Assembly: GCA_022447205.1 (NCBI GenBank)
Contig: JAKVBQ010000007.1
Location: forward strand, 1-64,000
From: Phycisphaerales bacterium
Lineage (GTDB): Bacteria > Planctomycetota > Phycisphaerae > Phycisphaerales > SM1A02
Length of the DNA: 64,000 nt
Reading direction: 5' to 3'
A program made the translations under genes and the position numbers. How positions within the stretch are numbered: the stretch's first letter is position 1; the number at the start of each line of letters is the position of its first letter. A model generated the notes under the pieces. The model was not told where the DNA came from. It searched no databases and saw only the letters and a list, made by a program, of their open reading frames with translations. Positions 34,875 through 43,295 of this stretch are shown in pieces.

Positions 34875-34903
34875 TTGCAATTGAGAATCATTCTCAATAA
34901 ATT
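34875..34903 (+). promoter_or_regulatory. Promoter of the secreted dockerin protein, with operator in the spacer
   Basis: TTGCAA (34875-34880) and TAAATT (34898-34903) are separated by 17 bp, and that spacer is exactly the palindrome at 34881-34897. The start codon is about 100 nt downstream. Confidence 0.6.
34881..34897. promoter_or_regulatory. Fur-type operator (palindrome TTGAGAATCATTCTCAA)
   Basis: A perfect 8-1-8 palindrome containing the 7-1-7 core TGAGAAT-C-ATTCTCA, which matches the classical Fur box (TGATAAT-N-ATTATCA) except for symmetric G/C substitutions. It occupies the whole spacer of the rightward promoter and lies just upstream of the leftward one. A Fur-family repressor binding here would block the rightward promoter. 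Iron versus another metal cannot be told from sequence. Confidence 0.65.
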
Positions 34904-35004
34904 GGCCAATTCCAGCTCTTTCCAGCTGACGAGGGCCGGAGTGCGCCATACCCTCGACAGGTCCCCCACTGACTGACTGCATCCAGACCCAAGGATTACC
35001 CCAT

Positions 35005-36039
35005 ATGTTTCGCCCCACCGGCTTCCTGATCGCGACCACCATCTTCAGCGGCTCCTGCATCTTCCAGGCACACGGTGCCGGTGACACCCTGACCATTGCC
35101 AGGGACGCCCCGTCCCTTGATCGCTGGATGTACCCGTTCAACGCGACGCCGGGGAACAGGCCTGCTGCATCGACCTTCGGCATCTGGACCGGAAGCGGTC
35201 CTGCCTTCGACAACTTCGACGCACAGATGGTGATCGGGTTCGACACCACGGCGGAGGTGACGCCGGGAACCGCGAGCGACTGGCAGGTCGCTTCGGCAAC
35301 GGTCACCATCCAGCTCTCGAACAACGGAACGCCCTACGACGACACGGTCGACGAATATGGCACCTTTCTCGAGCCCTCGGATTCCGAGTGGATCGAGGAC
35401 GTCGACCCGGGACAGCCGGTCGAACTCTTCGGCACCGACTACCGCTATGACTACACGGCCACGAGCTGGCCGGAAAACGCGCCGTTCGGCTTCGGTGACC
35501 CCTCCGCACTCTCCACACGGTCGGCATTTGCAGCTGGCTACCGGGACGACGAACTGGTCGACGTCTCGAACCATGTCCGTGAACGCTGGACGCCGACCCC
35601 CTTCGCGGTCGGCACTGTTCCGGGACGTTCAGGTGGTGACCTGCTCGCTGCCGAGGACATCTTCACCTTCGAGATCAACGTCACGGATCCGAACATCGAA
35701 GGCTACATCCTCGCGGGACTCGACGAGGGTGTCCTGAACTTCACGCTCGCCTCCATGACGATCGTCGAGTTCGGGGGCGATCTCCCGTTCCCACTCTTCT
35801 ACTGCAAGGAGAATGCCGCGGTGAAGTTCGGCATCTCCTCGGCCGCCACGTTGAACCTGGTCCTGGAACCGGCCGCCACCGGCAACCCCTGCGACCTGAA
35901 CGGGGACGGCACCGTCGACGGAGCCGACCTCACGGTCCTCCTCGGCAGCTGGGGCACCTCGGATCCGACCGCCGACCTCGATGGCAACGGACAGGTCGAT
36001 GGTTCCGACCTGGCGACCCTCCTGGGCTGCTGGACCTGA
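35005..36039 (+). CDS. Secreted protein with C-terminal dockerin-like module, probably metal-regulated
   Basis: A 344-residue exported protein (signal peptide ending FQAHGAG). The body (about 30-285) is beta-rich and resembles DNRLRE-type repeats that start GDTLTIARDAPSLDRWMYPFNATPG, with no catalytic motif recognised. The last 50 residues form a Ca-binding doublet (CDLNGDGTVDGADLTVLLGSWG and ADLDGNGQVDGSDLATLLGCW). AAGGA lies 10 nt before the ATG. Expression is likely controlled through the Fur-type operator. Confidence 0.7.
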   Translation: MFRPTGFLIATTIFSGSCIFQAHGAGDTLTIARDAPSLDRWMYPFNATPGNRPAASTFGIWTGSGPAFDNFDAQMVIGFDTTAEVTPGTASDWQVASATVTIQLSNNGTPYDDTVDEYGTFLEPSDSEWIEDVDPGQPVELFGTDYRYDYTATSWPENAPFGFGDPSALSTRSAFAAGYRDDELVDVSNHVRERWTPTPFAVGTVPGRSGGDLLAAEDIFTFEINVTDPNIEGYILAGLDEGVLNFTLASMTIVEFGGDLPFPLFYCKENAAVKFGISSAATLNLVLEPAATGNPCDLNGDGTVDGADLTVLLGSWGTSDPTADLDGNGQVDGSDLATLLGCWT

Positions 36040-36062
36040 CGAGGCCTGTTCCTCGGAAGAAT

Positions 36063-36383
36063 TCAGGAATCACACAGGGCCGGCTCGCGGGTCCTGGGCA
36101 TGGTTGCAGCCAGCCTTGCGACTCGTCGTTCGATGCGCTCGATCTCGGTGGCGATCCCGGAGGCTTCACCGTCCACCACCCGCGCGATCTCCTCGACGGA
36201 CAGTCCCAGCCCGTGACGAAGGATCAGCAGCGTCCTGTCGCGGGACGGGAGATCCTGCAGCAGCAGCAGGCAGAGATCGGACGACTTCGAGTCGGCGAAG
36301 ACTTCAAGAACGGACGGCGGTGCGGCTGGCATCCCTCGACCCTCATGTGGCAAGGCCACATGTGGAGGGAGCGTGTTCGTCAT
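36063..36383 (-). CDS. Small protein with sigma-factor region 4-like helix-turn-helix
   Basis: A 106-residue protein. Residues about 45-90 (LPSRDRTLLILRHGLGLSVEEIARVVDGEASGIATEIERIERRVARL) look like sigma70 region 4: an alpha-helical stretch, the L-P-x-R-x-R-x-L-L-I-L-R pattern, then a turn and recognition helix. Region 2 is absent. It may be a remnant, an orphan DNA-binding regulator or an anti-sigma partner. It lies directly downstream of gspF on the same strand and convergent with the gene ending at 36039. Confidence 0.5.
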   Translation of the reverse strand: MTNTLPPHVALPHEGRGMPAAPPSVLEVFADSKSSDLCLLLLQDLPSRDRTLLILRHGLGLSVEEIARVVDGEASGIATEIERIERRVARLAATMPRTREPALCDS

Positions 36384-36458
36384 CCGTGATCGAACAATCC
36401 GTCTCCCTCGATGAGGTCAGTCGAACAGAATCCATCGGGATGTGCAAGTCCGAGTGGT

Positions 36459-37718
36459 TCAGCCCGAAACCATGCCGCTCATCCCGAACACGGGAAGCAG
36501 CATCGCAAGGGCGATCACACCGACGACGAGACCGAGTGCGACGATCATCGCCGGCTCGATCAGGGAAGTGGTTCTCTTGACCGTCGCCTCGAGATCCTCC
36601 TCGCTGCAATCCGCGATCGTGATCAGGACCTCAGGCAGTCGTCCGGAGCGTTCTCCGGCGGAAATCATCGCGGAGACGCTGGCCGGAACGAGCGCGGATT
36701 CCTCGAGGGACGCCGCCAGGGGGCGACCATCCCGAATCGATCCCTCGACGTCATCCCAGAGTTCCTTCTGGGACGGGCTGTTGGTCGCACCACGCACGAT
36801 CGAGACCGCATCGACGAGATTCACGCCTGCGCTGCAGAGCACGGACAGGGTACGGGTCCAGCGACTGACCATCGCGCCGATGATCACCGAACGGATGACG
36901 GGAAGACGCAGGACGAGTCCGTCGATGTGCCGTCGCGCGGAGTCGGAACGGCTCCACGCCATGGCGACCAGCACGATCCCGGCAAGCAGGGGCAGGTACC
37001 ACCACCACTGCACGCGAAGGAAGTCTGCGGAGGCCATGAGCACACGGGTCGGAAGTGGCAGTGTCGCGGCACGGCTCTCGTAGATCGCGGCGAACCTCGG
37101 CAGGACGAAGACCAGGAGTGAGAGAATGATCAGACCACCCGCGCCAGCCATGAAGCCGGGATAGGTCAGGGCGGTTCGGACCTGCTGGATCACCCGTCGT
37201 TCCTTGGTCAGGTGCTCCCCGGCGCGGCGAGCCATGACATCCAGGCTTCCGGTCGCCTCGGCCGCTCGGATCAGGCTGACGACCACGGGTGAGAACGAAC
37301 GAGGTCGCCGTGCGAGCGCCGTGGAAAGCGCTTCACCGGCTTCCACCTCCTCCTGGATCCGACCGATCATGACCCTCGCACCGTTTTCGGATGCCTGACG
37401 CAGGATCGCGTCGAGTGCCTCGGAGATCGGAACACCGGCTTCGAGCATGACGGAGAGCTGACGGAAGAAGGCGATCGCCTCGTCACGCTTCATCCTGACT
37501 TCACGCCTGTCACGGGGAGCGACGTCAGCGGTACCGGAGGCACTCTCGCGGATGGAGACGACGAAACGACCTTCATCACGAAGCGAGGAAGCCACCTCGC
37601 TCGCGGAACCGGCGGCCATCGTGCCCGAACAGACCACGCCCTCGGCATCGCGGGCACGCCAGGCGAACGTCGACTGGATGGAGGCCCCACCGGGCTGGAG
37701 GTCAGCTACGGACGGCAT
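36459..37718 (-). CDS. Type II secretion / type IV pilus inner-membrane platform protein (GspF/PilC)
   Basis: A 419-residue polytopic protein. The N-terminal segment (FAWRARDAEGVVCSGTMAAGSASEV) is the usual T2SF start; two T2SF domains follow, with RQLSVMLEAGVPISEAL ... TYPGFMAGAGGLIILSLLVFVLPRF and RTLSVLCSAGVNLVDAV ... ISAGERSGRLPEVL and a C-terminal TM. The start at 37718 has GGAGG 6 nt before it and overlaps the gspE-like gene by 17 bp. Last structural gene of the pilus locus. Confidence 0.93.
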   Translation of the reverse strand: MPSVADLQPGGASIQSTFAWRARDAEGVVCSGTMAAGSASEVASSLRDEGRFVVSIRESASGTADVAPRDRREVRMKRDEAIAFFRQLSVMLEAGVPISEALDAILRQASENGARVMIGRIQEEVEAGEALSTALARRPRSFSPVVVSLIRAAEATGSLDVMARRAGEHLTKERRVIQQVRTALTYPGFMAGAGGLIILSLLVFVLPRFAAIYESRAATLPLPTRVLMASADFLRVQWWWYLPLLAGIVLVAMAWSRSDSARRHIDGLVLRLPVIRSVIIGAMVSRWTRTLSVLCSAGVNLVDAVSIVRGATNSPSQKELWDDVEGSIRDGRPLAASLEESALVPASVSAMISAGERSGRLPEVLITIADCSEEDLEATVKRTTSLIEPAMIVALGLVVGVIALAMLLPVFGMSGMVSG

Positions 37719-39447
37719 TCAGAACCTCCTCGATCGTGGTCAGTCCCTCGATGGCCTTGGCGAACCCGTCATCCCGAAGTGGCACGAGTCCGGATTCGAC
37801 GGCGATCGATCGAAGCTTCCCGAGGGACTCACCTCGTGCAACCGCTTCGAGGAACGTGTCGTCGGGAATGAGCAGTTCGAAGATGCCGATACGTCCGGCG
37901 AAACCCGTCTCCCTGCAACGGGAACAACCGGCGCCATGCCAGAGTTCGTCCGAGGAGATCTGACTCGTTCCGAGCAGCCTGCGAAGCGCATCGTCGGGCC
38001 GGTACGTGGTCCGACAGTTCGCGCAGGTCTTTCGAACGAGTCGCTGGGCAAGGACCCCGCGAAGGGTGGCCGCGACCAGGTAGGGCTCGATCTGGAGGTT
38101 CAGCAGCCTGGTGATCGCGCCACACGCCTCGTTGGTGTGCAGCGTGGAGAAGACCAGGTGACCCGTGAGTGCCGCCTGCGTCGTCAGGGCGGCGGTCTCG
38201 CCGTCCCGGATCTCGCCGACCATGATCACGTCGGGATCCTGCCTGAGCAGGGAGCGAAGTGCCTGGGCGAATCCGAATCCGGCCTTGTCGTTGATCGGGA
38301 ACTGGTTGACGCCGGTCAGCGTCGATTCGACCGGATCCTCGACGGTCGAGACGTTGCGCACGGAGCGATCCAGGGTCGCGAGGACGGAGTAGAGCGTCGT
38401 CGACTTGCCGGAACCGGTGGGACCGGTCACGAGGATCACGCCGTTCGGGAGATCGACGATCTCACGCCAGCGTTCGAGGGTCTCCGAAGCCATCCCGAGG
38501 CGATCAAGCTCGACGATCGAGTTCCTCGCATCGATGACGCGGATGACCACCTTCTCTCCCCACCTGCCGGGCATCGTGGAGACACGAAGGTCGATCGGCC
38601 GCGCCTCCATCCTCACATGGATGTCGCCATCCTGCGGCACGCGCCGTTCGGAGATGTCGAGTCCGGCCATGATCTTGATGCGACTCGCGATGGCGGGTGC
38701 CATCTGGTGCGGCGGAGAGAGTTTCTCGAAGAGTCGACCGTCGATTCGATAGCGGATCCTGAGGGCATGGTCGTCAGGCTCGACGTGGATGTCGGAAGCA
38801 CCTTCCTGCACCGCGGAGTAGATCATGTAGTTGACCAGCTTCACGACCGGACTGTGCCCGGCGACCTCCTTGAGGTCGGCGATCTCGGCCGTCTCGCGCT
38901 CGATGACGCTGAAGTCGGTGTCGGCGACGTCCTCGTAGATGTTGTCGATGACGAAGACGCTCGCCGTCGGCAGGTAGGACTCCAGCGAGGACTCGATGTC
39001 GTCCCTGGTGGCGACGGCAAGCTGCACGTCGCAACCGGAGACCCGCCGGATCTCCTCGACGAGATAGAGATTCGCTGGCTCGGCGACCGCGACGGTGAGC
39101 GTTCCTCGCACCTTGAAGAGCGGGAGCACCGAATGCTCCTCGACGAATTCGCGTGGGAGGCATTCAACGATCGCCGGATCAGCGAGCCTCGCCGCGCCGC
39201 GAACGAAGGGAATCCCATAGGCCTCGGCGACGACCTCCATGACGGAGGCCTCTTCGACCGCGCCCTGTTCGACGAGGATCTCCCCGATCAGACGGCCGCG
39301 ATTGTCGGCGCTCTGGCTTTCAAGGGCCTTCTCGAGGGCTTCCTCGGTCACGAGCCCTCGCTCGAGCAGCACCTGACCGAGCGGCATGGGGAAGGCCGTC
39401 GGGTCGGTTCCGGGGAATGTCGTGGCATCGGTTCGATGTGAAGTCAT
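37702..39447 (-). CDS. Assembly ATPase GspE/PilB with N-terminal MshEN-type domain
   Basis: A 581-residue secretion ATPase. The N-terminal domain (about 15-160) has two related motifs, PLGQVLLERGLVTEEALEKAL and LIGEILVEQGAVEEASVMEV, that fit the MshEN type shown in MshE to bind c-di-GMP. The catalytic core has Walker A GPTGSGKST, the Asp box, Walker B VIMVGEIRDGETA and the His box, with a tetracysteine zinc site (CANC ... CSRC). ATP hydrolysis drives pilin assembly on GspF. The start 39447 follows the STAS gene by 16 bp. Confidence 0.93.
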   Translation of the reverse strand: MTSHRTDATTFPGTDPTAFPMPLGQVLLERGLVTEEALEKALESQSADNRGRLIGEILVEQGAVEEASVMEVVAEAYGIPFVRGAARLADPAIVECLPREFVEEHSVLPLFKVRGTLTVAVAEPANLYLVEEIRRVSGCDVQLAVATRDDIESSLESYLPTASVFVIDNIYEDVADTDFSVIERETAEIADLKEVAGHSPVVKLVNYMIYSAVQEGASDIHVEPDDHALRIRYRIDGRLFEKLSPPHQMAPAIASRIKIMAGLDISERRVPQDGDIHVRMEARPIDLRVSTMPGRWGEKVVIRVIDARNSIVELDRLGMASETLERWREIVDLPNGVILVTGPTGSGKSTTLYSVLATLDRSVRNVSTVEDPVESTLTGVNQFPINDKAGFGFAQALRSLLRQDPDVIMVGEIRDGETAALTTQAALTGHLVFSTLHTNEACGAITRLLNLQIEPYLVAATLRGVLAQRLVRKTCANCRTTYRPDDALRRLLGTSQISSDELWHGAGCSRCRETGFAGRIGIFELLIPDDTFLEAVARGESLGKLRSIAVESGLVPLRDDGFAKAIEGLTTIEEVLNAVRS

Positions 39448-39463
39448 GGTGATGGTCCGGATG

Positions 39464-39799
39464 TCAACGAAGGGCTCGAGCCGCTTCCTCGACGGTGGTG
39501 GCGAGTTCAAAACGACGGGCCAGGCGGGTGACCCTGAGCACCTCGGCGACGGTCCCGCCCGCGGCGACGAGCTTCAGGCGACCGGAGCGATCGACGGCTT
39601 CTTCCGATGTCCACAGCAGCATCTCCATGGCGGCGGAATCGATGGACTCGAGTCCGGCCATGTCCAGGACGATGTTGCGGACTCCCGATTCGAATCGATC
39701 GGTCAGGCAGCGCCGATACTGATCGACGTCCTCGGAGTTGAAGTCCCCTGCAATGGCGACCAGGCTGGTGTCACCGTGGTCTTCGTGCGAAATCCTCAT
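39464..39799 (-). CDS. STAS-domain anti-anti-sigma-type protein
   Basis: A 111-residue single-domain STAS protein (SpoIIAA/RsbV-like). The phospho-acceptor serine is in NIVLDMAGLESIDSAAMEMLL, fitting the conserved D-S-A-[GA] loop. Such proteins switch partners with an anti-sigma kinase. Overlaps the HD-GYP gene before it (ATGA). No matching anti-sigma kinase of the RsbW type is visible nearby; the histidine kinase two genes upstream is a possible but unproven partner. Confidence 0.88.
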   Translation of the reverse strand: MRISHEDHGDTSLVAIAGDFNSEDVDQYRRCLTDRFESGVRNIVLDMAGLESIDSAAMEMLLWTSEEAVDRSGRLKLVAAGGTVAEVLRVTRLARRFELATTVEEAARALR

Positions 39800-41427
39800 G
39801 CGGCCTCCTGACTTCCACCGTGAAGATCACGGTGGCCATGGACCATTTGGTCGAATTCATCGAACGTGATCGACATGAACGGCTCGACGAGTCGAGGGTC
39901 GAACTGGGTGCCCGCACATCTCGTGATCTCCTGCAGGACGTAGTCCCTGGGACGGGCGGATCGATAGGTCCGGTCGGAGCTCATCGCATCGAACGCATCA
40001 GCGATGGCGACGAACCTGGCGATCATCGGGATCTCGTCCCCGGCAAGACCCATCGGATAGCCCCCACCATCCCAGCGCTCATGGTGATGGAGCACTGCGG
40101 GCAGGATGTCCTTCATCTGCGGGATGTCCCGGAGGATCCGGGCGCCGATCCCGGGATGCTGCTTGATCTGATCGAACTCGGGATCGGTGAGCCGGCCGGC
40201 CTTGCAGAGCACGGACTCGGGAACACCGATCTTGCCGACGTCGTGGACCAGCCCGGCGAGTTCGACGCGACGAACACCGGCTTCATCCCATCCGTAGGCT
40301 GCGGCGAGTCGGCCTGCGAGCCACGAGACCCGCTGGGAGTGACCGCAGGTGTAGGGATCCTTGGCATCGATCGCGGAGACCATGCCCTGCACCGTTCCGA
40401 GGAACATCGCATCGAGGTTCTCGTACATCGACGCGTTCCGAAGGAAGACGGACACATGTTCCGCAGCGGCACCGACCAGCTTGGCTTCGATGCTGGAGGC
40501 CGTCTCGTCGACCCCCTGCTTCTTTCCGGCGTACAGAACGCCGATCGTCCCGTTGTCCCCGGCGACGGGGCAGACGATGACGGATGCCCCGCAATCGGTG
40601 ATGGCGTCGAACCTCGGATCGCTCCGGGAATCGACGACGATCGGCTCGCGACCCTCGACGGTCGCGAGGAGCCGGTCACCGAGGTGCATCAGGTCCTCGT
40701 TCGAATCGTCGTGGCTGCCTCCGACCATGAAACCGGAGAAGTCATCCGGCAGGTTCATGTCGTTCATGTCGATCCGGATCCCGATCCAGGAGAACGGAAG
40801 GATCCTCAGGAGTTCGTCGACGACCATGTCGAGGAATCGCGTGGGATTGGTCGCGACGCTGGTCTCGCCGATCAGGGTGTGGAAGAGGTGGACCTCCTCG
40901 TAGGTCTCCCCGAGCTGACGCCCGATCTCCTCCAGCATCACGGTCCTTCGAGCGACCTCCCCCTCCGTGCTCGCAATGAGGCGAAGGAGTTCCGAGATCC
41001 TCGGCACCTCGGTCCCGGCCGCAAGATCGAGTCCCGAGAGCATCGAGGTGACGACGGTTCGATCGAGTCGACCCGCCTGGCACAGCAGGTTCAGGTGTTC
41101 TCCCGTGGCCAGTTCACGCGTTGCCAGGACGGCGATGCTGTCACGGTTGTTCCTGCGGTTGCAGGATGTCGATGCCGCCAGGATCCAGATGCCGGGAACG
41201 ACCTCACGAGGCTGCACCACGTCGCCGTTCCGAAGCGACTCCAGGACCAGGTTGAACTCGTTCTGGACGAGCGAGCTCGAGAGCAGGAGTTCCTCCAGCC
41301 AGTCCCCTCTCGTGGGACGACGGGAGCACTCGCCTGTTTCGTTGACGATGCGACGAACGATGCCCTGCCTGCGAAGGACCTCGTCGTTCGCGTTGACGGA
41401 GACTCGGATGGCATTGCGCTCGGTCAT
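39796..41427 (-). CDS. GAF and HD-GYP protein (c-di-GMP phosphodiesterase) of the pilus locus
   Basis: A 543-residue regulator. The first 160 residues are unassigned; a GAF-like sensor (about 170-330) follows, then HD-GYP (about 335-525) with LVHDVGKIGVPESVL, HHHERWDGGGYP and AIADAFDAM, all catalytic metal ligands apparent. No receiver domain, but it is translationally coupled (ATGA) to the stand-alone response regulator before it and to the STAS gene after it, so it probably acts as the output of the kinase/regulator pair. Confidence 0.93.
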   Translation of the reverse strand: MTERNAIRVSVNANDEVLRRQGIVRRIVNETGECSRRPTRGDWLEELLLSSSLVQNEFNLVLESLRNGDVVQPREVVPGIWILAASTSCNRRNNRDSIAVLATRELATGEHLNLLCQAGRLDRTVVTSMLSGLDLAAGTEVPRISELLRLIASTEGEVARRTVMLEEIGRQLGETYEEVHLFHTLIGETSVATNPTRFLDMVVDELLRILPFSWIGIRIDMNDMNLPDDFSGFMVGGSHDDSNEDLMHLGDRLLATVEGREPIVVDSRSDPRFDAITDCGASVIVCPVAGDNGTIGVLYAGKKQGVDETASSIEAKLVGAAAEHVSVFLRNASMYENLDAMFLGTVQGMVSAIDAKDPYTCGHSQRVSWLAGRLAAAYGWDEAGVRRVELAGLVHDVGKIGVPESVLCKAGRLTDPEFDQIKQHPGIGARILRDIPQMKDILPAVLHHHERWDGGGYPMGLAGDEIPMIARFVAIADAFDAMSSDRTYRSARPRDYVLQEITRCAGTQFDPRLVEPFMSITFDEFDQMVHGHRDLHGGSQEAA

Positions 41428-41819
41428 GCCGCCTTCTTCCTGCCCTGGGAATCGGCGATCATTCCGTTCACGATGGAGAGGATGGCACGAGGACTGAACG
41501 GCTTGCTTTCGACCGACCTGATGTTGGGAAGGGAGGCGATCGTCTCGTCGAGACCCCATCCACGAGCCGTGAGGATCATCACTGGAATCGAGGCCAGTTC
41601 GGGATCGGATGCCAGTGCACTGGCGAGTTCCGAACCCGTCATGAACGGCATCTGGAGATCGGTCACGATCGCGTCCGGCGCCATGCGGCGAGCGAGGTCG
41701 AGCGCCTCCTCGCCATCGGAGGCCTCGATGACCTCCAGTCCGGCGTTGCGGAACTTCAGTGAAAGGACCTGTACGATATGGGTCTCGTCATCGGCGACAA
41801 GAACACGTGCACAACTCAT
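41424..41819 (-). CDS. Single-domain response regulator (CheY-like)
   Basis: A 131-residue receiver domain with no output domain. Acidic pair VADDE, phospho-acceptor Asp in AIVTDLQMP, Thr in MILTARG and Lys in VESKPFSP are all in place. The start at 41819 (MSCARVLVADDE) was chosen over a longer upstream frame that lacks homology. Coupled to the GAF-HD-GYP gene and 20 bp after the kinase gene. Confidence 0.93.
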   Translation of the reverse strand: MSCARVLVADDETHIVQVLSLKFRNAGLEVIEASDGEEALDLARRMAPDAIVTDLQMPFMTGSELASALASDPELASIPVMILTARGWGLDETIASLPNIRSVESKPFSPRAILSIVNGMIADSQGRKKAA

Positions 41820-41839
41820 GAGTCGCCTCCAATCCGTTC

Positions 41840-43267
41840 TCAGGCGGCGCGAGCGCCGGCAAAGCCCATCGGGATCGAGAACCAGAACCTGGAACCCTCT
41901 CCCATTGTTGAATCGACACCGATGCGGCCTCGGTGAACTGATTCCACGATGTTTCTGCACAAGTTCAGGCCCAGACCGGTCCCCTGGGCCATACGTTCAT
42001 AACTGGGGACCCTGAAGAACTTCTCGAAGACACGTTCTCGGGCCTCGAGCGGGATGCCCAGGCCGGTGTCCGACACCGCCACCAGGACCGAACGCTCCAG
42101 CGGATCGGTGTCGACCGAGATGGTCACCCGGCCACCGGACGGCGTGTACTTGATCGCGTTCGTCGCGAGATTCAGGACGACCTCCTGCAACATGGTCGGG
42201 TCACCCTCGACATGAAGATCGACGGGCGCAGCGGCGACGGAGATCGAGATGTCCTTCTCGGAGGCGACGGGCAGAAGCATCTGCGCGACACGATCGGAGA
42301 TCTCCCCGAGATCGCTCCGCTCGAGACGGGGACGGACGATACCGGCCTCGATACGACTGATGTTCAACATGTTCTCGACGAGGGACGAGAGTCGCTCGGT
42401 GTCATCCAGCATGCTGGCGAGGAACTGCATGCGTGCTTCCTCATCCTCGGCCTCGCCATCGACGAGCATCTCCAGGTAGCCCCGGATCGAGGCGAGCGGC
42501 GTCCTGAGTTCATGGCTGGCCTTCGAGACGAAGTCGGACTTCATCCTCGAGATCTGTCGCTCGCGCGTGAGATCACGAAGCGCGAGGAGGCAGGATCCGG
42601 CGCGATCCTCCCCGAGGTGCAGGGTCCTTGCATCGTAGACGCGGGCTTCCGCCGTGGTCATCCAGGGGCGCTCGTGTTCGAATTCGATCGCTCTGGCCTC
42701 GAACGTCCCTTCAGCGAGATCCGAACCGATCTGCTCGGCAAGAGGACCCTCACGGAAGACGTCCCGGATGTCCGAACCCTCGGGACAGGCGGACGGCGGC
42801 ACGAGCTCGGCAGCCGCGGTGTTCGCGAGACGGATGGTCCCGAACCTGTCGAAGACGAAGACCGGATCGGTGAGCGAGTGCAGCACGGAAAGAACCTCCT
42901 CGGAACGGGAGGTGCCGACCTGTCGCGCAACGGACTCCTCTCGGAGCCGTGCGTGCAGCAGGCGGATTCCGTCGAAGACGGCGTTGAACTCACCCTTCCC
43001 GCAGGATGTGACCGTTCCAGCATCTCCTTCGTCACCGAAGCGACGCATCGCGTCATCCAGCCGATCCGCGAGCTGCCGACGGACATGCCGATCGCGAACC
43101 CTGACCATCAGATTCAGCCCCCCCGCCGAGATCGCGGCGACGAGAGCCACGACCAGGAGAGCCCGCAGGTCGATCCCGAAGACGGCGATCGACAATGCAC
43201 CACCGAGACTGCAGGTGACTGCAGTCCCGATGCACATGATCATGAGTCTTGGTTCGAACCTGGTCAC
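41840..43267 (-). CDS. Membrane histidine kinase with PAS domain
   Basis: A 475-residue sensor kinase. Two TM helices (about 8-30 and 35-53) precede a linker, a PAS domain (about 120-240, VLHSLTDPVFVFDRFGTIRLAN), a HisKA domain with SHELRTPLASIRGYLEM (phospho-His) and an HATPase with N-box NLATNAIKYTP, VSDTGLGIP and GTGLGLNLCRNIV. The start is GTG 43267 with a GGAGG site 9 nt before it. Presumably phosphorylates the response regulator immediately downstream. Confidence 0.93.
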   Translation of the reverse strand: MTRFEPRLMIMCIGTAVTCSLGGALSIAVFGIDLRALLVVALVAAISAGGLNLMVRVRDRHVRRQLADRLDDAMRRFGDEGDAGTVTSCGKGEFNAVFDGIRLLHARLREESVARQVGTSRSEEVLSVLHSLTDPVFVFDRFGTIRLANTAAAELVPPSACPEGSDIRDVFREGPLAEQIGSDLAEGTFEARAIEFEHERPWMTTAEARVYDARTLHLGEDRAGSCLLALRDLTRERQISRMKSDFVSKASHELRTPLASIRGYLEMLVDGEAEDEEARMQFLASMLDDTERLSSLVENMLNISRIEAGIVRPRLERSDLGEISDRVAQMLLPVASEKDISISVAAAPVDLHVEGDPTMLQEVVLNLATNAIKYTPSGGRVTISVDTDPLERSVLVAVSDTGLGIPLEARERVFEKFFRVPSYERMAQGTGLGLNLCRNIVESVHRGRIGVDSTMGEGSRFWFSIPMGFAGARAA

Positions 43268-43295
43268 TGAAGACCGCCTCCTCGACTTGATTCAA

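Noticed and set aside
37552-42015. Two long plus-strand frames (629 and 731 codons) across the gspE-HD-GYP region
   Set aside because: Shadow frames of confirmed minus-strand genes; no domain, no start context.
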